DNA of 48,999 bases, taken from assembly GCA_029556545.1 (NCBI GenBank), contig JAKQEQ010000046.1, forward strand, positions 1-48,999. The letters run 5' to 3'. The notes beneath the pieces were generated by a model. It worked only from the letters and a program-made list of their open reading frames with translations. It made no database searches and was not told where the DNA came from. The DNA is from Candidatus Hydrogenedentota bacterium (GTDB lineage: Bacteria > Hydrogenedentota > Hydrogenedentia > Hydrogenedentales > JAGMZX01). Shown here piece after piece: positions 8,885-15,410 of this stretch (the stretch's first letter is position 1; every line of letters starts with the position of its first letter). The translations under genes were made by a program, and so were the position numbers.

Positions 8885-10507
8885 ATGGGCAGGACACTCA
8901 GCAGACGCGATTTCCTCAGTGCGGCGGCGACAACGGCGGCCGCGACATCATTAACGCGGTGCGCGACGGTTCGGGAGGCCGCCGTGCCGGCGCCGGACCG
9001 TCCCAACGTGCTGTTTATCATGACGGACCAGCAGCGGTTCGACACGATTGCGGCGCTCGGCAACGAGAACATCTATACGCCGAACATGGACCGACTCGTG
9101 CGGCGTGGCGTGACGTTCCTGAACGGCTATTCGACGTGCCCGGTGTGCGTGGCCGCGCGATACACCATTCGCACGGGTTGTTTCGAACCGACCACCACTA
9201 TTTACGGAAACGCGCGGCCCGATCCCGTGCCGGGTCAGGCGGCGGACATGGAAAAACGCTGCGGGCTGTATCTCGCGCGGACGATGTCGCGGCTCGGCTA
9301 TCGCACATTTGGCATTGGCAAGTTCCACACGATGCCCTGGGACGAAGACATCGGCTACGAAGTCCACCTGCACAGCGGGGAAATGTACGGATCGCCCGAG
9401 CACCGCGCCCGGGACGACTATGCCTCGTTCATTGCCAACGAGTACCCCGAGTATGATTTCATCGAGGCGCTCATGGGCGAGCGGACGGAGATGTATTACA
9501 TGCCGCAGATGAGCCCGCTGCCCGCCGCGCTCGGCGTCGAGGCGTGGGCGGCGGACCGCGCCGTCGAACAAATCGGCGTGCGGGACAAGCGCCCTTACTT
9601 CGGCTTTGTCTCCTTCATCGGGCCGCACCCGCCGCTGGCCCCGCCGATCCCGTTCAACCGCATGTACGACCCGGACCGCATGCCGAACCCGGTCCGGGGC
9701 GACCTCGCGCTGGACCACATGGACGAGCAAGTCACGTGGATGAACTACGCCATCTGGGCCGAAGAGATTAACGATCCCCACGCGCGCGTGCTGCGGGCGC
9801 GGTACTACGGCGAACTCTCGTACATCGACCAGTGCCTCGGGCGCATCCTCGACGCCGTCGAGGCCCGGCCCGACGCCGACAACACGGTGATTTGCTTCTT
9901 CTCGGACCACGGCGACCATCTCGGCGACCACAATGCGTGGCAGAAGGAAAGTTACTTCGAGGCGGCCTGCCACGTGCCGTTTCTCGTCAGTTGGCCCGCG
10001 CGGCTGCAGCAAGACGCGCGCCGCGAGGAATTGGTGTGCCTGGCGGACCTGTTCGGTATTGCCACGGGCGCGGCGGGCGCGATCGATGCGCGCGAGGGCA
10101 TCGACGTGCTCGGGATGCTTGACGGCAGCGCTTCCCCGCGCGAATACCTCATCGGCCTCTACGGCAACCCGGCCACGCCGTTGTTCAAGGTCATGGTGCG
10201 CCGCGGACCCTGGAAATACATCTACATGGCGAACGGCGGACGGGAACAACTCTTCAACGTTGCCGAGGACCCGCATGAACTTACGCAGCGGCTGAACGAC
10301 GCGCCGGAAGTAGCTCGTGAATTGCGCGCGATCGCCGAGGCGTCGCTGGCGCGCCCGAATGTGGACCGCGCGCTCGAAAACGGACGTCTCCGCGCGTATC
10401 CCTTCGCGCAGCGCCCCCGCGAGCGCATCTACCAATTCGACGGTTCCCGCGGCGTGCGCGGCTTCCCGGAACATCCCGCGGACGTGCTGTCAGGATCGCG
10501 TTTGTAG
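8885..10507 (+). CDS. Tat-exported sulfatase
   Basis: 540 residues from ATG 8885 (GAGG about 7 bases upstream). A twin-arginine signal (SRRDFLSAAATTAAA) starts the protein. The alkaline-phosphatase/sulfatase fold is evident: NVLFIMTDQQRFDT metal site, then CPVCVAARYTIRTG containing the CxAxR variant of the formylglycine motif with Cys88 as the residue to be converted, GIGKFH, and FFSDHGDHLGDHNAWQKES near the second metal site. Maturation would need an FGE or radical SAM sulfatase-maturing enzyme; none is adjacent. Likely acts on sulfated glycans or esters outside the cytoplasmic membrane. Downstream begins the repeat-rich island. Confidence 0.88.
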   Translation: MGRTLSRRDFLSAAATTAAATSLTRCATVREAAVPAPDRPNVLFIMTDQQRFDTIAALGNENIYTPNMDRLVRRGVTFLNGYSTCPVCVAARYTIRTGCFEPTTTIYGNARPDPVPGQAADMEKRCGLYLARTMSRLGYRTFGIGKFHTMPWDEDIGYEVHLHSGEMYGSPEHRARDDYASFIANEYPEYDFIEALMGERTEMYYMPQMSPLPAALGVEAWAADRAVEQIGVRDKRPYFGFVSFIGPHPPLAPPIPFNRMYDPDRMPNPVRGDLALDHMDEQVTWMNYAIWAEEINDPHARVLRARYYGELSYIDQCLGRILDAVEARPDADNTVICFFSDHGDHLGDHNAWQKESYFEAACHVPFLVSWPARLQQDARREELVCLADLFGIATGAAGAIDAREGIDVLGMLDGSASPREYLIGLYGNPATPLFKVMVRRGPWKYIYMANGGREQLFNVAEDPHELTQRLNDAPEVARELRAIAEASLARPNVDRALENGRLRAYPFAQRPRERIYQFDGSRGVRGFPEHPADVLSGSRL

Positions 10508-10520
10508 TAAGAACTTGACG

Positions 10521-10590
10521 ACACGCTGAAGCGTGTACTACGAACCGTTCCGGAAAGGCGCTCGTTCCCAAGTTGCACTTGGGAACGAGG
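10521..10590. repeat. Dispersed palindromic repeats A and B
   Basis: Repeat A (ACACGCTGAAGCGTGTACTA, 10521-10540, continuing CGAAC) contains a short hairpin and recurs at 12383-12408. Repeat B (CTCGTTCCCAAGTTGCACTT then GGGAACG, 10561-10590) is a near-perfect inverted repeat around GTTGCAC and recurs at 11211 and 12154, with a diverged copy at 12324. No protein coding is apparent here. Confidence 0.8.
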
Positions 10591-10652
10591 ACAAATCCAC
10601 ATTTTACCCCCACTACTGGGACCGCGCGCTTGTGCGATTGAGCGAATGGCAC

Positions 10653-10857
10653 GGCTCTGAAGGAGCCGGATAAGACAGCCCAGGGCAACGCCCTGGGAAA
10701 AGGAATGGCCAGAATATACAAAGCCCTGAAAGGGCGGAACTTGGCGGCTTACAAAGGCTCTTTGACTGTTACGCCCTTTAAGGGCTTCACATCGAGGATG
10801 CGCGTATTTTCCCAGGGCGTTGCCCTGGGCTATCATGTCATGGGCCTTCGGCCCAGG
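10653..10857. repeat. Cluster of six short hairpins (repeat family C)
   Basis: Within 205 bases lie GGCTCTGAAGGAGCC (10653-10667), GCCCAGGGCAACGCCCTGGG (10678-10697), GCCCTGAAAGGGC (10723-10735), CGCCCTTTAAGGGC (10772-10785), CCCAGGGCGTTGCCCTGGG (10811-10829) and TGGGCCTTCGGCCCA (10841-10855). The outer and inner hairpins are mirror-related. Reading frames through this region have no family resemblance and I treat them as non-coding. Its right edge abuts the toxin remnant. Confidence 0.8.
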
Positions 10858-10944
10858 ATGCGGGAACTCCAGCGCGCGGCGCGATTCGGCGTCAAGATCG
10901 TCACGCCGCGGGCGTTCCTGGACCAGATTGGAGAGAAAGGATGA
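10858..10944 (+). pseudogene. 3' remnant of a PIN-family toxin gene
   Basis: The last ~28 codons before the antitoxin gene, in frame and ending with TGA at 10942-10944, read RAARFGVKIVTPRAFLDQIG, resembling the C-terminal strand of COG1569-type PIN toxins (typically ...GIxIVTPREFL). The rest of the ~135-residue toxin is missing and is replaced by the hairpin cluster immediately upstream. The stop overlaps the antitoxin ATG (ATGA), as in intact PIN-RHH pairs. The identification rests on a short segment, so it is tentative. Confidence 0.5.
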
Positions 10945-11177
10945 GCACGATCAGTCTGCGTTTGCCGGATTCGTTGCATGAGGAAATCCGGAAACTGGCC
11001 GAACGGGAAAACGTGTCCATCAACCAGTTGGCCACGCTGGCCATTGCGGAGAAAGTGGCCGCGCTGGAAGCCGCCGAGTACCTGCTGCAACGGGTCTCGC
11101 GAGCGGACCGGAAAAAATTCCTCCGGGCCATGTCTAAAGTGGCTGATACGGCTCCCGATAAGCAGGATGCCTTGTGA
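10941..11177 (+). CDS. Ribbon-helix-helix (HicB/CopG-like) antitoxin
   Basis: 78 residues. The N-terminal STISLRLPDSLHEEIRKLAE followed by ENVSINQLATLAIAEKVAAL is a ribbon-helix-helix DNA-binding fold; the C-terminal helix-rich tail (DRKKFLRAMSKV) resembles the HicB-type antitoxins paired with PIN toxins. The start overlaps the stop of the upstream toxin remnant by four bases. GGAG lies about 8 bases upstream. With the toxin destroyed, it is probably an orphan repressor that may still bind its former operator or other sites. Confidence 0.75.
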   Translation: MSTISLRLPDSLHEEIRKLAERENVSINQLATLAIAEKVAALEAAEYLLQRVSRADRKKFLRAMSKVADTAPDKQDAL

Positions 11178-11210
11178 CGCCGGAAGCCCGGAGAGATGGG
11201 GCGGTTCATA

Positions 11211-11300
11211 CTCGTTCCCAAGTTGCACTTGGGAACGCGTTTTTCATAGGAAGCTGCGCTTCCGATTCCCCACGCCGCCTGACGCACTACACCCCCAAGC
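11211..11300. repeat. ~90-bp repeat B, left copy
   Basis: Begins with CTCGTTCCCAAGTTGCACTT and continues with a shared tail including a GCTGCGCTTCC segment and CGCCGCCTGACGC. The right copy at 12154-12244 is in the same orientation and shares most positions. The two flank the nucleotidyltransferase/HEPN operon. Confidence 0.75.
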
Positions 11301-11334
11301 GCACTCCGAGGTCACCACACATGACACCAACGGA

Positions 11335-11363
11335 TTGATTCCGATGGAGTCCTTAAGGATAAT
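11335..11363 (+). promoter_or_regulatory. Sigma-70-type promoter of the MNT/HEPN operon
   Basis: TTGATT (11335-11340), a 17-base spacer, and GATAAT (11358-11363) match the -35/-10 pattern (4/6 and 5/6). It lies about 43 bases ahead of the ATG at 11406. It is inside the unit bounded by the direct repeats. Confidence 0.6.
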
Positions 11364-11405
11364 CAGACCGTAGCGTACGGAATGCCGTTTGCGGAGGTGT
11401 GGTCC

Positions 11406-11741
11406 ATGACCGTGGCAACCGACGAATTGATTCGGGAAATGGCCGCCGTCGTCGTGCGCGAGGTCGAACCGGAAGCCATCATTCTTTTCGGCTCTCACGC
11501 GACGGGCAAGGCCGTCCCCGGGTCGGATGTGGACTTCCTGGTGGTCGAGAACGGGCCCTTCGGACGCGGCAAAGACCGGCGGGCGGAAATGACGCGGCTC
11601 TGGCGGGCCCTGGCCGGGTTTGCCGTCGCGAAGGACATCCTGGTGTACACTCGCGATGAAGTCGAGCGTTGGCGCGGCGCGCGCAATCACATCATCGCGC
11701 GAGCATTGCGCGAGGGGCGGATACTGCATGGCAGCCTGTGA
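11406..11741 (+). CDS. MNT-domain nucleotidyltransferase (MntA-like antitoxin)
   Basis: 111 residues from ATG 11406, with GGAGG 9 bases upstream (an ATG at 11382 has none). The minimal nucleotidyltransferase signature is clear: FGSHATGKAVPGSDVDFLVV with Gly29-Ser30 and the metal-binding Asp41/Asp43. In MntA/HepT-type systems this protein modifies (AMPylates) or otherwise neutralises the HEPN toxin encoded next to it. The downstream HEPN gene overlaps by 14 bases, implying translational coupling. Confidence 0.82.
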   Translation: MTVATDELIREMAAVVVREVEPEAIILFGSHATGKAVPGSDVDFLVVENGPFGRGKDRRAEMTRLWRALAGFAVAKDILVYTRDEVERWRGARNHIIARALREGRILHGSL

Positions 11742-12117
11742 CGAAGCACGGCAACTCATCCAGGCAGCCAAGAAGGATTGGCGCGCGCTCGGTGCTATGA
11801 CCGACCCGGAAGTATTCGCGGACGAAATCTTTGGTTTTCACGCCCAGCAGCTAATCGAAAAGGCGCTCAAGGCATGGCTGTGCTTGCTTGATATCGAGTA
11901 CCCACATACGCACGACATCTCGCTATTACTGAGGCTAATCGCGGAACGCGGTTGCTCCGTGGAACCGCTTCTTGACCTGATCGCGTTCAATCCGTACGCC
12001 GTTCAGTACCGATACGACGCCTTCGACGAAATGGGAGAGACATTCGACCGAGACGCGGCAATTGCGCGTGTAGGTGAGGTCTTGGGCATGATTGAGGGAA
12101 TGATTGCCGATAAATAG
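11728..12117 (+). CDS. HEPN-domain protein paired with the nucleotidyltransferase
   Basis: 129 residues from ATG 11728. The helical segment FADEIFGFHAQQLIEKALKAWL and YPHTHDISLLLRLI are typical of the PF05168 HEPN family, which are usually RNase toxins or substrate-binding partners of MNT proteins. The RX4-6H nuclease motif expected of active HepT-type toxins is not seen near the C-terminus (YAVQYRYDAFDEMG has no following His), so catalytic activity is doubtful or the protein belongs to a non-nuclease subgroup. It overlaps the preceding gene and ends just before a small hairpin at 12110-12134. Confidence 0.75.
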   Translation: MAACDEARQLIQAAKKDWRALGAMTDPEVFADEIFGFHAQQLIEKALKAWLCLLDIEYPHTHDISLLLRLIAERGCSVEPLLDLIAFNPYAVQYRYDAFDEMGETFDRDAAIARVGEVLGMIEGMIADK

Positions 12118-12134
12118 GGGCGCTTCCCATTTAT
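12110..12134 (+). terminator. Possible terminator of the MNT/HEPN operon
   Basis: ATAAATAGGG (12110-12119) pairs with CCCATTTAT (12126-12134) with one bulged base; the stem overlaps the HEPN stop codon. The U-tract after it is weak, so this is a low-confidence terminator. Confidence 0.4.
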
Positions 12135-12153
12135 TCGGGCTTTCCTTCCTTGG

Positions 12154-12244
12154 CTCGTTCCAGGTTGCACTTGGGAACGCGTATTTCACTGGAAACCTGC
12201 GCTTCCCGTTGCCCATGCCGCCTGACGCGCCAGACCTCCAAGGA
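12154..12244. repeat. ~90-bp repeat B, right copy
   Basis: Starts CTCGTTCCAGGTTGCACTTG and shares the tail with the 11211-11300 copy (CTGCGCTTCC, GCCGCCTGACGC, CCTCCAAG), same orientation. Spacing between the copies is about 943 bases, exactly enclosing the promoter and both genes of the nucleotidyltransferase/HEPN pair. Confidence 0.75.
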
Positions 12245-12323
12245 CATTGAGAGGTTCGTCCTGCAAGACCAAAGGACACTCGCAACGCGCCGACGGAAAA
12301 CGCACAGCATTTCCTGAAACGTG

Positions 12324-12408
12324 GGTTTCCAAGTACAAGTTGGAAACGAGGTAATGGAGTGCAGCTTGGGAACGTTGGAAAGACACGCTGAAGCGTGTAC
12401 TACGAACT
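12324..12408. repeat. Diverged repeat B and second copy of repeat A
   Basis: GTTTCCAAGTACAAGTTGGA (12324-12343, continuing AACGAGG) is a diverged repeat B with a compensated palindrome. ACACGCTGAAGCGTGTACTA at 12383-12402 is repeat A in the same orientation as at 10521. The whole stretch 12118-12429 holds only repeats and no gene. Confidence 0.75.
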
Positions 12409-12429
12409 GGCCTGGAAAAGCGGCTTTGT

Positions 12430-13506
12430 TTAGTGCGATAACCTTCGAATCATGGCGGCGAGGCCGTCGAGCCAGGCGGGGTGTGCGTTGAGGCAGGGGA
12501 CCTGGATATAGGCGTGGCCGCCGTGGTCGAGGAAGGTCTTCTTGCCCGCGATGCCGATTTCTTCGAGGGTTTCGAGGCAGTCCGCGACGAAGGCGGGGCA
12601 CAGCACGGCGAGGCGCTTGAGTCCGTTTTCGGCGAGCAGCGCGATGGTTTCGTCGGTGTAGGGCTGGAGCCAGGGTTCGCGGCCCAGTCGGGATTGGAAG
12701 CTGATCGAGTAGTCTTCCTCGGCGAGGGCGAGGCGGTCCGCGATGCCGCGCGCGGTCTCGAAGCATTGGCGGCGGTAGCAGTGCGTATTGGCCGTTGTTT
12801 GCGTGTCGCAGCAGTCGGGCCGGACCAGACAATACGCGCCCGAGGGGTCCCCTTTGCGAATGTGGCGCTCGGGGAGCCCGTGAAAACTGAAGAGGACGTG
12901 CTCGGGTTGAAATTCGTCGAGGGCCGGGCGGGCCGTCTCCTTCCAGGCGTCGAGGAATTCGGGCGCGTCGTAGAACGGCGGGATCACCGTGAGCGCGGGC
13001 GCGTTGTACTCGGAGGCGGCCCGGCGGTACGTCGCTTCGAGCACGGAGCCGGTGGTGGCGGAGGCGTATTGCGGCAACATGGGCGCGACGAAGATGCGTT
13101 CGAGCCCGCTTTCCATGAGGGTGTCCATAGCCTCGCCGATGGTGGGACGCCCATAGGCCATGCCATATGTCACGACGGCCTCGGGCAGGCGCTCGGCGAG
13201 CCCGGCAACCACGTCCTGCGTGATCGCAATGAGCGGCGATCCGCGATCCGTCCAGATGGACCGGTAGGCGTGGGCGGACCGCTTCGGACGGAAGGGCAGG
13301 ATGAAACAATTCAGGATGATGGCCCGTTTCCAGGGGGCAATGTCCAATACGCGGGGGTCGGAGAGGAACTGGCGCAGGTAGGCGCGGACCGCGCGCGTGT
13401 CCGGTTTGTCGGGAGAACCGACGTTCAGCAGCAGGACGCCGAATCGTTTTGCGGGATTCGTCGTCTTGCCGTCTTCGCGGTCGAAACTGCAAAACTCGTC
13501 TTGCAT
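12430..13506 (-). CDS. hemH: Ferrochelatase
   Basis: 358 residues. Inserts Fe(II) into protoporphyrin IX, the last step of the protoporphyrin-dependent heme pathway, at the cytoplasm/membrane interface. The chelatase type I fold is obvious: GVLLLNVGSPDKPD near the N-terminus, the YRSIWTDRGSPL run, LFSFHGLPERH with the catalytic His, YSISFQSRLG..PWLQPYTDE, and CPAFVADCLETLEEI with the conserved Glu. The start at ATG 13506 is chosen to give family length (the frame is open to 13689 without a recognisable domain). No other heme genes are adjacent. Downstream lies the repeat island. Confidence 0.93.
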   Translation of the reverse strand: MQDEFCSFDREDGKTTNPAKRFGVLLLNVGSPDKPDTRAVRAYLRQFLSDPRVLDIAPWKRAIILNCFILPFRPKRSAHAYRSIWTDRGSPLIAITQDVVAGLAERLPEAVVTYGMAYGRPTIGEAMDTLMESGLERIFVAPMLPQYASATTGSVLEATYRRAASEYNAPALTVIPPFYDAPEFLDAWKETARPALDEFQPEHVLFSFHGLPERHIRKGDPSGAYCLVRPDCCDTQTTANTHCYRRQCFETARGIADRLALAEEDYSISFQSRLGREPWLQPYTDETIALLAENGLKRLAVLCPAFVADCLETLEEIGIAGKKTFLDHGGHAYIQVPCLNAHPAWLDGLAAMIRRLSH

Positions 13507-13629
13507 GCCGCAAGGCCCTTTCAATAGCGGTAGAGACACCGTTAAGGACGCGCGGCCACAGTACACCATCGGTTGCGCGCGGCTCCACCGCCGAGGGGTC
13601 TTGTTTCGCGGAATGTGTCGTGTGTGCTG

Positions 13630-13638
13630 TGCTATACT
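13630..13638 (+). promoter_or_regulatory. Extended -10 element upstream of the AMP-ligase-like gene
   Basis: TGCTATACT at 13630-13638 is a TGn-TATACT extended -10. No good -35 lies at 17 bases, which is normal for extended -10 promoters. The gene start is at 13740. Confidence 0.45.
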
Positions 13639-13739
13639 CCGCGCCCAGCGGCCCTCCTGATCTGCTCTGGCTGAGGGGGGCTTAATCAAGCTGTCTGGAG
13701 ATTAACCGTGAATGTCGATTCGCCAAGGGGATTGGCAGG

Positions 13740-15266
13740 GTGAGCCTGAATCTCGCTGAATGCCTGGAAATATCCGCCGCCGTCACGCCCGACAAGACGG
13801 CCATCCTCTTTGAAGACTGGCGGTATACCTACGCGGAACTGGCCGCCGCGGCTCGCCGCGTGGCGAACGTGCTGCACCAAAAGGGCATCCGCCCCGGCGA
13901 CCGTGTCGCCATGATGCTGCCCAATACCCCGCATTTTCCGATGGTCTATTACGGTATTCTGCTTGCCGGCGCTGTGGCCGCGCCGATGAACGTCATGCTG
14001 CGGAAACGGGAGATTCTGCACCGTCTGCGCGACGCGCAGGCCAAGGCGTTCTTCGTTTTCGACCTGTTCGCGTCGGAAGGGGCGATGGCCTTCGATCAAG
14101 CCCCCGACTGCGGGCATTTCATCGTCGTCGAGGCCGATAATTGCCCGACCGCGCACGGCGCGGGCGAATCCTTCACCGCCTTGATCGAAGCCGCCTCCCC
14201 GGAATGGGACGCGGTCCAGACCATGCCGGACGACGTGGCGGCGATCCTCTACGCTTCGGCGGTGGACGGGCGGATGCGGGGCGCGCAGTTGACCCATTTC
14301 AACCTGTTTCAGAACGCCCATACCGTCAAGGAATACGCGCTCGGGTACTATCGCGCGGACGTCTGCGTCACCGTATTGCCGTTGTTTCACGGATTCGGGC
14401 AGACCACCATGATGAACGCGCCCGTGCTGGCGCAATCGACCATGATTCTCTTGCCTGCGTTCGAGCCAGGCAGGGTGCTCGAGTTGGTCGAGCGCGAGCG
14501 CGCCACGATCCTGGCCGTCGTGCCCACGATGGTACACTTCCTTGTCCATCACAAGCGCGCCGCCGAGGCGGACCTTTCCTCGCTGCGGTGCGTCATCACG
14601 GGCGGCGCGGCCATGCCCGTGCCGCTGGCGGCGCAATTCACGGAGCGTTTCGGGGTACCCGTGCTTGAGGGCTACGGTCTGACCGAGACGAGCCCCGTCG
14701 CCTGCTGGAATCCAGACGCCGAGCGCAACCGCCCGGGTTCGATCGGGCTGCCCATCTGGGGCGTGCGTATGCGCATCATGCGTGAGGACGGGACCTTCGC
14801 GGCGCCCGGCGAGCAAGGCGAAATCGTAATGCGCGGGCACAACGTCATGAAGGGGTACTTGAACCTGCCCGAGGTCAATGCGGAGGTTTTTCGCGGCGGT
14901 TGGCTGCACACGGGCGATCTCGGGTACGTGGACGAAGACGGCTATTTCCACATTACCGGGCTCAAGAAGGACATGATCAATCGCGCGGGCATGAATGTGT
15001 ATCCCAGGGAGGTCGAGGCCGTGATCCTGGAACACCCCGCGATTTGCGAGGCGGCGGTAGTCGGGTATCCCGATGCCGTGCGGGGCGAGGAAGTCATGGC
15101 CTACGTGGTGCTCGAACCGGACATATCCCTCACCGCGCGCGAGGTCACCGAATTCTGCCGCGAGCGGATCGCCGCCTATAAGGCGCCGCGCCGCGTCGAG
15201 TTTGTCGCCGAACTACCGCGCGATGCCGCCGGTCTCGTCGATAAGCGACGCTTGCGCGGGCTTTAA
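13740..15266 (+). CDS. Acyl-CoA-synthetase-like AMP-binding protein lacking the P-loop and C-terminal catalytic lysine
   Basis: 508 residues, full length for the ANL superfamily; GTG start at 13740 after AAGGGG. Later core motifs are intact: YGLTETSPV, HTGDLGYVDEDGYFHITG, and KKDMINRAGMNVYPREVE. However, the phosphate-binding loop, normally YTSGTTGxPKG, reads YASAVDGRMRG (171-181), and the C-terminal motif, normally TGK-IL, reads AGLVDKRRL, with Leu499 where the adenylation lysine should be. Both changes are in an otherwise open, conserved frame, so this is probably a diverged paralogue without normal ligase activity (perhaps a binding, thioester-handling or regulatory protein) rather than a decayed gene. 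It precedes dxs by 144 bases. Confidence 0.8.
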   Translation: MSLNLAECLEISAAVTPDKTAILFEDWRYTYAELAAAARRVANVLHQKGIRPGDRVAMMLPNTPHFPMVYYGILLAGAVAAPMNVMLRKREILHRLRDAQAKAFFVFDLFASEGAMAFDQAPDCGHFIVVEADNCPTAHGAGESFTALIEAASPEWDAVQTMPDDVAAILYASAVDGRMRGAQLTHFNLFQNAHTVKEYALGYYRADVCVTVLPLFHGFGQTTMMNAPVLAQSTMILLPAFEPGRVLELVERERATILAVVPTMVHFLVHHKRAAEADLSSLRCVITGGAAMPVPLAAQFTERFGVPVLEGYGLTETSPVACWNPDAERNRPGSIGLPIWGVRMRIMREDGTFAAPGEQGEIVMRGHNVMKGYLNLPEVNAEVFRGGWLHTGDLGYVDEDGYFHITGLKKDMINRAGMNVYPREVEAVILEHPAICEAAVVGYPDAVRGEEVMAYVVLEPDISLTAREVTEFCRERIAAYKAPRRVEFVAELPRDAAGLVDKRRLRGL

Positions 15267-15283
15267 CACCCTGTCGCGCGGCG

Positions 15284-15292
15284 TGTTATACT
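15284..15292 (+). promoter_or_regulatory. Extended -10 promoter element of dxs
   Basis: TGTTATACT at 15284-15292 is an extended -10, with TTTAAC (15262-15267) as a possible weak -35 at 19 bases. It lies just after the preceding stop codon and 119 bases before the dxs ATG. Confidence 0.5.
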
Positions 15293-15410
15293 AAACCCGT
15301 CGGTCCCCGGGAATACGGGGCTCGGCGTGCTCTTGGCGGAAACTCGTTTCGCGCACATAGGGGCCCAGTGCAACGAGGATGGAGAATAGAGGCCTTCGCC
15401 CGCGACGATC

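Noticed and set aside
8885-9000. Lipobox in the sulfatase (SLTRC)
   Set aside because: Arg directly before Cys does not fit the lipobox; the twin-arginine signal is sufficient.
8951-10474. Minus-strand frame opposite the sulfatase
   Set aside because: Antisense of a clear sulfatase; no family sequence.
10429-10836. Minus-strand frame over the hairpin cluster (FSQG-like)
   Set aside because: Translated palindromic repeats, a recurrent spurious ORF type.
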